The notes under the pieces: generated by a model | Database searches by the model: none | The model's input: only the letters and a program-made list of their open reading frames with translations | What the model was told of the DNA's origin: nothing | In this document: positions 1-12,987 of the stretch, in pieces | Numbering within the stretch: the first letter of the stretch is position 1 | Layout: the number at the start of each line of letters is the position of its first letter | NCBI RefSeq assembly: GCF_036370855.1 | Contig: NC_088110.1 | Location: 23,431,501-23,495,500, forward strand | Length of the DNA stretch: 64,000 nucleotides | Reading direction: 5' to 3' | DNA from: Dromaius novaehollandiae | Lineage: Eukaryota > Chordata > Aves > Casuariiformes > Dromaiidae | Made by a program: the position numbers and the translations under genes

Positions 1-369
1 AGCCTGAAACAAAAGATGGTCCCACAGTTTTCTACAGTTAGCAATTTTTCATTGTAGGAAGTATTTGCTCTGGTATCGGTGCAGGATTAAGGGCTTTAGC
101 TCATTCTTTGTCTGGCTCTGTTTAGCATCATTCAGTCTTGCGTAAAACGTCTACTGCTCAGAACTGAGATGCCAGCTCGGGATGGGGAAAACATCATTGA
201 GAAGAACACCTGAAACAATTACATCTGTAAAGCACCGTTCTTTTACAGGATGCGGGACAGTTGTGTTTCAGCATCATGCTCAAACCGTCCCTAAGCATTT
301 GGGGTTTTTTCTAACCTTGCTTTAGTGCTGAGTGCAGCCAGGTGAGATGGTTCTTTTGCTGTGTTGCAG
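1..369 (+). other. ZC3H18 intron (partial)
   Basis: Intronic sequence before the first visible ZC3H18 exon, which begins after the acceptor ending at 369. I see no exon, repeat or RNA gene in it. Confidence 0.7.
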
Positions 370-3300
370 ACGGACTATCAGTGGCAGCATCAGCGGCAGT
401 GCCAGCAGCTACAGTGGTTCCAGTTCCCGATCTAGGTCCTTGTCTCGCTCTCTCTCCAGATCTCATTCCAGATCAACGTCTGCCTCAGTCTCCCACTCCC
501 CATCTGGGTCCAGAAAATCCAGGTACAGCCTTGACCCTTAATAACCTTTGTCAATTTAGCAGGAAATAACTCTTTGTAACTGTTGAGGTTACTGCAACAA
601 AAGCTCTCTCCAGGGTGAAATACTGAAGCTACAGGTAAGTAGGACATGAAATAAGATTGTTCATTCATATATTGTTATAAATCTTGAATCATGAAAGTAG
701 AACAATATTGGTAGTGTCCATGGGGTTATTCAAGTAAATGATTCTTCATGTCAGCTGAACTGTTTTTACTTAAATTATGATCAAAACATCATCTCCATGT
801 TGACAGTTCTTAATTTAACATTTTATCTTGCTGGGGGAAAAGAAATCCATAATGTATTTACAAGGTAACAGTTTCAGGCTACAGAGCTTTGCTATTCTTA
901 ACCTCTACTACCTCCAGTTATTAAATGTCCTTAGGGAAGATGCTTGGCCTGTCAGTTAGAAGTAGGTCAGGAAATACCTAAAAGGCCCAGCTAATGGCCG
1001 TTTTCCTTTGCTGGTAAAGTTGCATGACTGCTTCCCTCTGTGTTTAGCCAAAAGTGAATAGTTATATGGCTGTTAGTCTGTGGGATTTGTAAACAGCTAG
1101 CTAACTCCAGTAAAGAGCCAAGAAATAAACCCCTTTTGAAGTCCTTACTCAGGTTTTTTTTACATCTGTTGATACACAAGAATCTCTGAAACCTCACAGG
1201 TGGCTTTTAAACACACAGCTTTGCTGTGCTAAAGTATAGGGTTAAAAGTAGACTTACTGTAGTCCAAAAATAGTGGATAAAATAGAACTTGGCTCTGACT
1301 GGTGCTAATTCACATATCCGAACACTGTGAAATTCCAAGGCTGAACATCCGCATTATTTTGTGGAAATGCAAACATGTTTACTACATGCTTGTCTCATTC
1401 ATCAGATGAGGCAAGGGTGATGCAAGAGGTTCAGAGAGCACTTGGGCATGCTTGCTCTGCACTACTCTGCTCTTAAAGGGAGTTGAGAGGAAGAAAATGT
1501 GAAAACCTAATGCAGGTACCAGGGGTGTGCTTGCTGCTTTTACAGGTGTGTGGAAAAGGAGGTTGCTGCTCCCTGAAGCTTGCTTTCTATATATAACACA
1601 TATAGATGAGGTAGAAGGGCAGAGATGGGCAGTGAGTAGTATTCTTGGTAAAGCAGGAAAGGAGAGGTGGCTGGCAGCTTCAGTGTTTGTTGCCAAGCTG
1701 CATGCTGCTGGTTGAAGCTAACTCTGTGTGTACTGTTGTTGAAACAGTGCCCACTTGGATTCTGGCACCAGAGCATTTCTGCAGCAAGGGCAGTATGATC
1801 TGTGCCCAAACCAAGCCAGATTAACCATCACAACCCTGTAGCCAGGACCTTTCCCAGAGAAGGAATTCCTGACTCACGGAGTCACCATCGTGGCCTTCGT
1901 TTAGACCTTCTCTCAGACCTTGGTTCTCTCAGAATACCTGCAGGTAGTGACTTTGTGACTTGTTCGAGGGCATGTCTGCCTTGCAGCTGCCGCAGCCTGT
2001 TCAGACATACACAAACTGGCTTTCAATTAGCGAGCTTGGATCTTGCTAGCAGGGCAGTCACTAGAGCGCAGAACTCGGTATGGCCTGCAGAACCTGCTTG
2101 AGAAGCTCCGTAAATAATCATGTGCTTAGCATACACCTGGTCCTGTATGGCGGTGGTTACCATGTAAGCCAGTTCCCAGCTACTTGGGATTTTTGGAGCC
2201 ACTTCAGTACGGCGAAGCTGCAGCAGACACATCCCTCTGAAGTGCAAGTCCACCCATGAATATCCCTATATTCTTGTCTGAGAGGTTGTTAAGTAGAAAA
2301 TGTTTTTTAAATGAATATGATGATTGTCTGACACGTTTAATTTTGTGAATCCCTTAAGATAGCTATCTTATAGGCACCCTTACTTCCCTGTTGTTATCGC
2401 TCCTGACAGTTTGCGCATCCTCAGAATAGGCAGCAGGGCTCTCCTGGACCCTGGGGTGCTGTGCAGGAGCTATGGGCTGTAGGACTCCTGGTCTTTTAAA
2501 GTCTCCGTGAATAACTGTGTACCACGCAATGCAAACACTGCGGGGAAACCCTTGACCTGAGCCATTACTGCTGACGTGTAATAGTGCACACCCTGCTTTC
2601 ACTTTATGTTTACCTGGGGGGACAGTGACCTCTTAAAGTGTTGCCTTAATGCTGTTTATAAATAAATGGTATTTTCTAGACTTGCATCTGAGATGTCTGA
2701 GGCTTTATTATCATCTGCACATCAGGAAACACAGGCTTTGTCTTGTCCTGGGCACTGCTCACCTTAGCAGCTTTCTGACATCTCAGCCACTCTTTTTGGG
2801 CACAGTAGGGGCATTAAAGGTGTTTGTCTCACTTCTGCCTGGTTCTTGTTGCACTAACTGTGATGGGTTGTTGGCTCTTTCCAGGTCCCTGAGCGTGAGC
2901 AGCGTTTCTTCTGTCTCTAGTGCCTCCTCCAGCAGCAGTTCTGTACGCAGTGCCGACTCCGAAGACATGTACGCAGATTTGGCCAGTCCTGTTTCCTCAG
3001 CCAGTTCCCGCTCCCCAACCCCAGCGCAGCAGAAGAAAGGTAGAGGTATACGGTTTGGTATTTTCTTCTCTAATGGGTCCTGGGAGAAGTAATGGGGAGC
3101 TGAGATCTGCATACAGTTTTCTTGGTGATACTACAGCCTCCAGGAAAATTGTTGGGCGGGGGTTGACACGAGTTTTGGCTACCGTATGTCTCCTGTAGAT
3201 TAGGGGAGTCCAGAGGCTTCACTCAAGGAAGGTGAGAGCATGGAGTGGGGGATGCTGTGGAGCAAACGTGCCTTCACATCCTTTCATCCATGTGTCTATG

Positions 3301-6300
3301 GCTGGAAAGATGCCTTTTCCTGCACAGGCCTCTGTCTTGATGCTCCCTCTCTTACCTTGTTTTCTTTCACCCTTGTGAGATGGTGCTAAATCTTTTGGAT
3401 TACTCCAGTATCATGTTGCTCTTCCTCTGTTCTCTTTAGCCCATAGCGGTGTTGGAGGCAAGAGCCTTTTGTTCCTCATATTTTATGTTAAGCATTCTCT
3501 CTGTGGAAATTCTGTTTTCCTGGGTCTCTGGGGCCATGTACTGTGCTAACTGGCGTGGGCACTTTCAGTCCCTGAAGCATCCTCTTGTCCTGCCCTGTAT
3601 AGGGAGGACAGGCGAAAGGAACCGATTGCAGGTCACTGATGTCTCCATTCTGCTTTCAACAGGAAAGTCAAAAAAAGAAGATAGCGCTAAGGAGGAAAAG
3701 CGGAAACGGGATGTGTCTGCTCAGCTCCTGAAATCAACCAAGCCCACCCAGGGGAGCAAGTCTCAGCAGCTCCTCCAGACCCAGCAGCCCTCAGCCCCCC
3801 AGTCTCAGCAAGGGGGCTTCAGCGCTCACAAAGAGATCAAACTGACACTCTTGAATAAGGTGAGAGGTGGCGTGGGGTGCGATTCCCTCTGTGCGTGGGT
3901 CAGAGGAGCGGATGGGGCCGATATCGGGGCTCTGGGCTGGCGGCAGGGGGGCTCCAGGCTCCGGGCTGTCGGGATGAGCTCGGTCGGGTAGGTCTGCAGC
4001 TGGGGTTGGAAGGCGGCAGACGGAACCTGTCTGGCAGCACACACCCTGTGGTGACTGGAGTCGGGACTGTGTTGGCGGCTCCCCTGGGGCACATTCCTCC
4101 TGCAGCTTCAAGGGCTGTTGCCTGCTTTCTTGAAGGCTGCAGCCGGAGCGCCAAAGCGAAGGCATGCACGGCGCAGTCCTGCCACGGGTTCTCCCACATG
4201 CGCTTGGGCCTTGCCTGCTGAAAGCACGCTCTCCGCACGCTTCCGAATGAGCTGTCCTCCCACTAGCCCGCTCTGGAGCGAACTGCTGACAAGTCAGTAA
4301 ATGAGTCAGGAGGTAAAAGTGGCGATTGCCTCACCACCTCACCCCGCTTTCTGTGGAAAGCCTGGCACTTTCCCTGGCAGTTAGGATTGAGCCTGATGCC
4401 CCAGTTCGGTGCCTTCAGCTGAGATGCAGTCCAGATCACGTGAGAGAGTTTGGCCTTGTGGGGTTTTGTGCTGGAGCAGGGTGTTGGCTCCAGTCAGTGG
4501 TTAGGTTCCTGTTTTTGAAGCGTTAATGTTTTCTTTGTCAGCCTGAATTCCCCTGTGCTGTTTGAGGCTGCAGTTTTCCCTACTTCCCTGTCCTGTGACG
4601 TGAGATGCCTTTATCAAATTTGTGAAGCATGCTGGGTGCCTCTGTGGGGAGGAGCAGGCAATTACACACAACTACTGACAGGCACGGTAGGATCCTGGAA
4701 GAAAGCCTGACTCCACGTGCCTCATTGACATTTGCTATCCTTGGTGCTGTCGGAAAAGACTCTGCAAAGATGCTTCCATTTTCCCTTTTCTGGCTGTTAT
4801 GAAAATACCCCATGAAACAGTGTACAGCATTAGCTCCAGAATATATCCCAGCTGCCAGAGGGTGTTGCCGTTTGCTTACAGTGGTAGGGAATTAAATGGT
4901 CCCAGTGATGGCTGGGGCTGGCATGCACTTTAACAGGGAACCCGCTTACGTTGATGAGCGAGCACGTCCCTGGCCCCGTCACAGGAAGCATGTCTGCTTG
5001 CTTCTGTTCTTCCTCCCTGCAGGGAGATGGCTACTCAGCTCCGTTGTCTGTTTAATTCCATTTTAGGCAGCTGACAAAGGAAGCAGGAAGAGATATGAGC
5101 CAGCAGACAAAGACAGGCCAACCTCTCCTCCAGCCAAGCGGGTTAACCTGTCACCTGACAGAGGTGAGACATCAGACTTCGGAAGGATTCGGCTCTGGGC
5201 CGTCTGGCGTAGCTGGGTTCCTACTCCTGCCACTAGAGGCAACCCTCAAGCACCCCGTTTTGGGTGACAAATGTCCTGTGAAAATCTCTGCTGCAAGAGT
5301 CTACTTGCTGGAGAGGTTAATTGCAGGCACGTGTCCTTCCAAAACCTACTGCCTTCAGTAACCTCAGAGGTGTGCGGTTGCCACAGGATAACACAGGCGT
5401 AGTAGCCATCCTGCTGCAGAAACATGGTGGAGGCGAGACGCTCAGGTTTGACTGCGAAGTAGGTGAGGTGAGGTCAGCCCTGGGCAGGCCAAACCCGGCC
5501 TTGTCGAGCTGTCTTGCAGTGCGCATTGCAAGTACCTTGGCTCTACTATGTCTGCGTAACTCCACTGTAAAAAGAGAAGCCCTTGCTTTGATGGTGCAAT
5601 GTGCTTGTTGCCACTGTAGGTACACATCCTTCTGTCCCATGAAGCCCTGCTGTTCTCTAATACTGTCACTGGATATGGCTGTTGGATTTGTAGGGTTTTT
5701 CCTTCCTGTATCTCAAGGTCTTTTCTAGCTTATAGTTCTGTGCATCAAAAGGGATCTTTGTGTCATGATAGAAAGACTTGTGGCAGTGCTTAGAAAGGGA
5801 GGGAGCACAGGCTGCCAAGTCCCCAGGAGGGATGCAGTAATTGGCTAGATCACCCATCCTGTGAAATGAGATGATTTCCCCACTTGTGTGACACAGTCTG
5901 ATCTGCCTCATATGTTTAGAAAGACACAGGCTTTCCAAGTGTTCTCTGAAGCCTGAGCAGTGATATTAGTGCCTCAGAAAACCAAGCTAGCATGATGCGT
6001 CGAGGGGGACCCAACTGCAATACTCCAGCCTCGCTAGCACTGCTGAAAAGCAAAGGGGGGTGTCATCAACAGAGGTGCTTCTGTTTGTCGCACAAGCCAG
6101 CCCTGACACATGATGTTTTCCCTGATGTCTCGGCTGTAGGTGTATCTTGTTGACTCTGGGTGCTAGCCAGAAGAAAATTCTGTGCTAATAGCCCGGTTGC
6201 ATTTTACTACTGCAAAGGCAGCTTGTAAGGGACTGGGTGAGGTTGAAGTTCACTAGGATCTAGTTCACAGCTGCTACTGAGCTGCAGACAAGTGAATGGG

Positions 6301-9300
6301 CCAGTGTAGCAAACTGCCCTGATTTACTGATGTAGGTATGTACAAACAACAAATAGTGTATACTATAAAGCACATTTTTAAACAATGACAAATGGGATGT
6401 AAGCCCTGAAGTTTACTCAGCCTAACCTTGTAGTGACCAGTAACCTTGGCTGAGCCAGGACTAAACTCAAGGCATAATCCAATATGCAGCGTGTGCTCAA
6501 GTATCGCAGTGCAAACCTTATCTATGTTTGTGCCTTGAGTTTCCCTTCGCTGTTCTGTAACTTCACTGTGGTAAAATCTGCAGTGTCAGCAGCCTTGGTT
6601 TTCTCATGCTGTCAGTCATCTGGAGCAGAGAGAACTGCCACAGTGAACACCGGAGGCAGGCGGCTGATGCTCCAAGGAATTAGGCACTTTTCCTCTCCAG
6701 AGTGCTAATGAGAGTGAGGTCAGCAGCCGCTGGAATGTGCTGTCCCGGTGCAGCGTAGCAGGCTGTGCTGCTCGGCTAGTCCTCAGGGCTCGCGCGCAGC
6801 CCCGTAGGCATACAGGCTGCCTTCCAGGTAGAGTTGCTTCTCCGTGCTCTGGGATAACAGTTGTTGGGACACCTATTGTAGCCAAATCTGGATAGTGCTG
6901 TTGCAGGACCCCAGCTGGCTTTCCACCACCCCTCGGTCCACGCGGCTCTGATGGGGCAGCGCTGTTCTGGCACACCACGTCAGTTCAGTCTGCGCTCAAC
7001 AAACAGTGATGCTGCCAATGGATTGGCCCCAGCTGGCTCCAAAAGCAGCAGAGCTGCACTCACGCAGTGCTGCTTGAGCTAATACACCCTCTTCACTGGC
7101 CAGCACGGAGCCTGCTCGGGTGTCTCCGTGCCCACTGCGCACAGACTGGATAACCTGCCTAGAGATAATGGAGCATTGACTCGGTCTGCAAGGAAAGGCC
7201 CTGCCCCACAGGTTTTGCTTGCAAAGAACAGCCTAAAAGTACAGCGGACAAGCCTACTTCCAGAAATCAGATGGTGAGGAGAGGGTCATACAGCTTCCTG
7301 CAGGTAACATTGTGTGTAGTTGACTACGTGGCACAGCCTTGACTAGCTTTTTTACCCCTCATCCCTGAAGATTAAGTAGGTTCCTTTTCTGGCTGCTGCT
7401 GGACTTGGCCTTTTGCCGGCATGATCTGGCTGTTCTCAGGATGCCACCCTTAGAGTGCAGAAGCAGTATGGTAGGCAGGGTAGCACACCGCGTCCTTGTG
7501 ATGGGAAAGAATATCTCACCTTTATTTTCCTGATAGGCTCTCGTGACAGGAAAGCGACTGGGAGACTCTCTTCACCCAAGCAAGAACGACAGAGGGGCCA
7601 GAATCCGAAACCATCTCCTGCTCAGACAGACAGGTCAGTTGCTGCTGGCGCTCCTGGGCCAAAGCCATGGCTTGTCTCAGTGGGACCTGATCTCTCTAAA
7701 CTAACAGCCCTGCAGATAAAAACCAGAGTCCTGCCCGTGGTCTCCTCAAACCTCGTCTAGGTGAGGTGGGGCTCACACGGAGAAGGTGGGAGTTTCTGGT
7801 GCATCTCTGGCACATGTAAATAGCTTCTGCTGGATCACATTTCCCCACTTGTCCAGTGGTTCAGTTCCTCCTCTTGAGGAGGCTTTGAGGCTCTGGCCTT
7901 AGAGTTTCCAGCTGTCATGGAGGCGCAGAGAGGAATGACATGAAGCTCCTTGGACAGGAGCCACAGGTGCTCAGGGGTTCAGCTCAGCCCATGCGGAAGC
8001 CACCAGGTAGATGCTTCCAGCTCAGAAAAGAGCAGGAGCCTGGGAGTTTTCTTGAGGTCAGTCCCAGCAAGAGGTGCCAGCTGGGTTAGATGCAGGTTCA
8101 GTCATGCCAGTGCCTCTGCCTCCTGCTAGCAACTTGTAGTGCTAATGAGGAAGAAACTACAACTGCATCATTCCTCCTGCCAAGCTCTTCTTGGCCTCTG
8201 GTTTGGTGCCCAATTCTTCTTTGTATGCTCTGGCATACCCTGAGCCACTTGCTTTGCTGTGGACCCTGGATGACATTAAATGGTGACTATCATCCCTGGC
8301 TTTGTGCCTGTCTCTCCCCTCCCACGACAGATGACCAGCTCACGTCCAGTTTCTTGGCAGCTTGCACCTATCGTAGCGCTGGGAATACCCCATCGCAGAA
8401 CTGGATGTGTGGCTCCGGGGGCTTTGGCCTGGACTGCGCTCAGAACCCGTTGGCTAAAGGGTTGTGGAGCACCTTCTGCAGCGCACCTAACACTTCCTCT
8501 GCCGTCTTTGCCTGTGGCCAGCCAACGCTGCTTTGCATTTCTCTCGTTTCATCTCTCCAAGGATCTGCATGAGCCAACAAACGCAGCCCCGTCCTGAACC
8601 CCGGTGTTCCTTGGCTGGCAGGGCTAGTGTCATCCCCTCTCCCCAGCCTGGGGCATGAGCGAGCCTCAGTTTCTGTGTGTCAGTCTTCCCAAATCAAAGC
8701 CTAGTCCCTGCTGCCACAGCCTCGTCCTCCCTCTGGCCCTGAGGTCCTATTTTCTAGTGCTGAAGAGGAACCTCAGCCTTTCCAGACATGTTTCTGACTA
8801 CATCCCTGGTTCTTGACCCTCTTCTGCCTGCTGCCGTTTGGGTTGGCGGTGTCGCCGGTCAGGTTGGACACACCCTGTGTGCAGGGACTGGGCGGTGGAG
8901 GAAACAGCAGAGGTTCTCTGCAGGTTCCCTGGGGCAGCCACGATGGAGGTCTGTGTCCTGCTTTGAACTCTGGGGCTTTGGTTCATACTGGCACAGTCCT
9001 GCATCTGTCGAGCGTAGCACAGACGGCTGCAAGCAGTGTTAGCAGAGGAGACGGGGACTCCTGCCCCGGCATCTGGCAGCAGGGTGACAGCGGCAGCTGC
9101 ACGGGCTTCCCCAGATGGGTCCGTGTGGTTCGAGCCGTTAGAAGGAGCCAGCTGGGGCTCAGATCATGCCTTTGCTGAAAGCTGGGTGTAGCTCAGTAAG
9201 GCAGAGGGCTAGCAGCACTGTGAAACCCCAGCAGGCAGATCGCGAGGCAGCGGGCGTGGGACACCGCTCCGCTTCGTGGTCCTGCCATCCTCTTCCTCCC

Positions 9301-9833
9301 GAGGGGGGACGGTGGCGTGTGGCAGGAGGAGCTGCGGGACGCTTTCCTCCAGCCCAGCGTCTTTGCTCCCGCAGCAGCGGTGTTGCACTGCAGCAGCACT
9401 TCATGGGAGCAGGATGAGGGGTGGGTGTTTGCAGGGCTCCCCACAAACGCCAGCGAGATCTGTACCGCAAAACCCAGCAGCTGTGGCTGGCACCCCGCTG
9501 CGGGACAGGGTCCGTTAGGAACCGAGTCCAGGAGGAGTCCGCAAGGCTGTCCTGCGTTTAGCCGTGGTACCACGCCCTGCTCTCCTCTTGGTGTGCGCCC
9601 CTCTCACCACCTTGTACCTTTCTCTCCCTGCCAGGAAACGCCAGCTGTCACCTCAGTCCAAGAGCTCCAGCAAAGTCACGAGTGTACCGGGCAAAGCATC
9701 CGAGCCCGGCCCCACGGGCGCCAAGGCGGGCAAGTCTAGCACGCTGTCGCGACGGGAGGAGCTCCTGAAGCAGCTCAAAGCAGTGGAAGATGCCATTGCT
9801 CGCAAACGGGCCAAAATTCCTGGGAAAGTATAG
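370..9833 (+). CDS. ZC3H18: ZC3H18, C-terminal part (last six coding exons; 5' part outside window)
   Basis: Six coding exons: 370-522, 2885-3039, 3663-3859, 5067-5163, 7537-7633, 9635-9833 (TAG stop 9831-9833). All junctions are GT-AG and phases close, giving 298 residues. The order of segments matches my memory of vertebrate ZC3H18: an Arg/Ser-rich block (RSRSLSRSLSRSHSRS), a poly-Ser/Val stretch leading to DSEDMYADLASPVSS, a Lys-rich part with HKEIKLTLLNK, then RKRYEPADKDRP, and a C-terminal charged helix (SRREELLKQLKAVEDAI) that probably forms a coiled coil. The CCCH zinc finger is not in the window. In mammals ZC3H18 is a nuclear protein that bridges the cap-binding/ARS2 complex to the NEXT-exosome RNA decay machinery; that role is family knowledge. 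IL17C follows on the same strand, as in mammals. Confidence 0.96.
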
Positions 9834-9979
9834 TGGGCCGCGCGCGGAGCGCCGCTCTGCCCCTTTAGTGACTGTTCATGTTTTTATAAATAGTGTAAAA
9901 GCGGCCACTTTGGGATTTTGCAGTTCTGTCTTATTTTGGCTGCGATTCTTTTTAAAAAAAAAAAAACAAAAAAATTAAA
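9834..9979 (+). terminator. ZC3H18: ZC3H18 3' UTR and proximal poly(A) signal
   Basis: The 3' UTR starts after the stop at 9833. It contains an A-rich run and an ATTAAA hexamer at 9974-9979, followed by a G/T-poor stretch. A second hexamer, AATAAA at 10548-10553, could serve a longer transcript. Confidence 0.6.
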
Positions 9980-10493
9980 GTTTGTCAGCTGAGAACACAC
10001 AACTGCGACGACTCGCTCTGGCTTCCCCGGCCGCAGGGCGAGCGGGTCCAGCGCCTCTGCTCCGCCAGCCGTGCGCGGCAGCCCGCGCGGGCCCTGGGCC
10101 GGAGGCCACCACCGTGTTTTCCATGTAAATTATGCACAGAGGACTCCAGCCCTGTCGGATACTCTCACTACTTTCTCCTTCTCTCTCTGCCCTCTCCTCT
10201 TTGCTAGCCTTGAGTTGTATTCTTCTAGTTAGCCCTGCTGTGTGTTGAGTGTCTTCAGCAATGCAGTTCTATATACTGTGTAATGAGAGAACCGAAAACT
10301 GCTGTGAACTACTGGCAACATCATCTTCTCTCCCTGCCCTCCCACCCCAGGAACAAAACAAATATATATATATTCTTGACTAAAGTCTGATTGGAAAAAT
10401 GACCTGTCTTTTATTTTAAGCATCAGATTGTTTTAGTTGATTTAAAAGGAACCCTGAAGGTATTGTCGGGATGTCTGTCTAACGAGGAGGGTC

Positions 10494-10553
10494 CTTTTTT
10501 TCCTTTTTTTTTTCTTTTTTTTTTTCTTTTTTGAGGGATCTCCCTGAAATAAA
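10494..10553 (+). terminator. Poly-T tract followed by a distal AATAAA
   Basis: An interrupted T-run at about 10494-10532 is followed by AATAAA at 10548-10553. It may be an alternative ZC3H18 cleavage site. The T-run itself is simple low-complexity DNA. Confidence 0.35.
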
Positions 10554-12120
10554 GTATTTTGATAACCAGTTCTTCCCCTCTCTTCTGTTCTCTCCAAGGC
10601 CCCTGTCCTCCCTTCCCCCTTGGCTCTGGGGGCCTGTCCTCTGCTCTGTCTCAGGGGTGCGTTGCTGGGTTTTGCTGCTTGGCAGCTGCCCCGCTGCAGT
10701 GGCGCGTGCAGCCGCGTGGAGCTGGCAGTGCTGCCATGGCCAGCGATGGAGCTCGGCTTCCCTTGACGCCAGGACCTCATCCTTTGGTCCTGGCTTGCGC
10801 CACGCCGTTGTGACACCCAGGATTGTCACCGCTGGACACTGTGCATCAGTCCTGGGGGCACCAGGCTGGAACGCTGCGGTGCTGCCTGGGCCCCTTGCTG
10901 CTGCTGGCAGCCCTGGGGTGGCTGTGGCAGCCTGAAGCTGCTCTATCAAGGGAGCCGAGTCCTACCCGGGGCGAGTGTTGGGGCTGCTGCTGGTGGGGGA
11001 GCAGGGGCCGAGCCCTGCGCCCGGTCCTTCCCCTTCCTCACGCCAAGGGAGCCACTGGGCCCCCCTTGCAACGCTGCGTTTGCAGCCGCCGGGAGCGTGT
11101 AGCAGCCCCCGCCGGTGCCTCTGCGGTGGGGTGATGCTGGAGCGCACACCTGGCTCTGCAAGGGGCTGGATGTGAGGAGGGGACCACTATGTCCCTTGCA
11201 CTGGGCTGTGCTGCAGCTGAGCCCTGCCGCGCTGCTGGCCAGAGCCGAGCGCCTGTGGCCCCACGAGCCACTTGCAACAACGATGCAGCATGGGCTGCTG
11301 GGGCAGGAAAAACTGTTCGTCCCCGAGTCCCTATGGCTGGGTCCTGCCATGCCCTCTTCTCCGCTCAGTGCCCCCAGCCTGGCCGTGGGGTCCCTCAGCC
11401 CCCTCGCACGCTCCATCGATGATGGCGGGGTGCCCTCGCCCGGCCGCAGCCCCCACGAAGCCGGGCAAGGAGCGGGAGGCAGCGGGGCGCCTGCTCCCTC
11501 TTCCTCCCCGGCCCTGGCGCTGCCCTGGGGATGCTGGAGGGGGAGACGTCGTCCTTTGGCCCTTTCCGGGGTTGCCCAACTTGGGATTTCTTGGCCTTGC
11601 TGCAAGCCTGGAGCGCGGCTGCCCCGGGAGCGTGACAGTGATATCACCGCTGAGCTTACGCAACGGGGCCGGGGCTGGGCCCGAGCGGGCAGCTGGCAGC
11701 ATGGGGACCGTCCCCATCACTGGGGAGCCCTCCCCTTCCCCGCAGCCACCCCGGGAGCACGCGAGGGCACCCGCTCTCCGCTTCCCTCTCCCCGTGCCCC
11801 TCGTCTGGCCGCCTTGTCCTGGGCCATCCCCAGTGAGCCCAGGGCCGGGAGCCCTTCCCTGCCTCAGTTTCCCCTGCGAGGAGACCGCGGCTCTGCCCCA
11901 GCCAAGGTGGTGTGTGCGGGGGCCAGGGCCGGCCGAGGGGCACCGTGGGGCAGGACGCCGACCCGCCACCCACCCCAGGGTGCCCCCAGCCTCCACGGTG
12001 CCCGGGGCCGTGGCGGGCTGGGGGAGGCGGTTTCCGGGCCCCGGGAGCGGGCTGGGGCGCGCCGGGGCGAGAAGGAAGTGCAGTGGCCTCGCGCGGGGAG
12101 GAGGAAGGGAGCTGGGAGCT
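10554..12120. other. ZC3H18-IL17C intergenic region
   Basis: GC-rich sequence with long open frames on both strands (up to 727 codons starting at 11272). Their residue content is Pro/Ala/Gly/Arg-rich and resembles no family, as expected when stops are rare in GC-rich DNA. I see no gene here. Confidence 0.6.
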
Positions 12121-12168
12121 GGAGTTTCCAGGTGTGTGCACATCACCTGCGCCAGCCCTCTATATAAA
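12121..12168 (+). promoter_or_regulatory. IL17C: IL17C core promoter: NF-kB-like site and TATA box
   Basis: GGAGTTTCC at 12121-12129 fits the NF-kB pattern GGRNNYYCC. About 32 bp downstream, 12161-12168 reads TATATAAA. The start codon is at 12284, which leaves a 5' UTR of roughly 90 bp. Inducible IL17C expression through NF-kB in epithelium is known in mammals; use of this exact site is inferred. Confidence 0.7.
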
Positions 12169-12283
12169 GGCAGCGGCAGGAGCGTTGCCACTCGGCCACC
12201 CGCAGCCCCGGGGCACCGCAGGCAGCCGCTCACCAGGCCACCGCTCGCCCGCCCGCTGCCCACTGCACGCCTGCTGCAAGCTC

Positions 12284-12437
12284 ATGGTAACGCCTGGCCT
12301 CGGCACCACGGGGGGGGGGGGGGGGTATTGGGGAGGGGGTGGTGGTGCATGCGTGTGCGTGTGCGTGCGTGTGTGTGCGCGCATGCTGACACAAGCACTG
12401 TGTCCGTGCCTATGCCAATGGGGACAGACCACCTACT

Positions 12438-12481
<44 letters not shown>

Positions 12482-12513
12482 TGTGCACATGCATGGGGGG
12501 GGGGGGTGCATGT

Positions 12514-12581
<68 letters not shown>

Positions 12582-12705
12582 ACTCACTGGTGCGTGGGGG
12601 TGCAAGCACATGTATGCATGGGTGCAGGCTGGCTGGTATTATGAGTGTGCACATGCCTATGCATCTATGCAGGTACTGCATGTCTGTAAGGGATGGCTGG
12701 CAGGG

Positions 12706-12793
<88 letters not shown>

Positions 12794-12915
12794 TCACTGG
12801 TGCGTGGGGGTGCAAGCACATGTATGCATGGGTGCAGGCTGGCTGGTATTATGAGTGTGCACATGCCTATGCATCTATGCAGGTACTGCGTGTCTGTAAG
12901 GGATGGCTGGCAGGG

Positions 12916-12987
<72 letters not shown>

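Noticed and set aside
9186-9250. tRNA-like stretch (GGTGTAGCTCAGTAAGGCAG)
   Set aside because: It has an A-box-like word, but no B-box GGTTCGANNCC and no acceptor-stem pairing. At most it is a decayed tRNA-derived fragment in a ZC3H18 intron.
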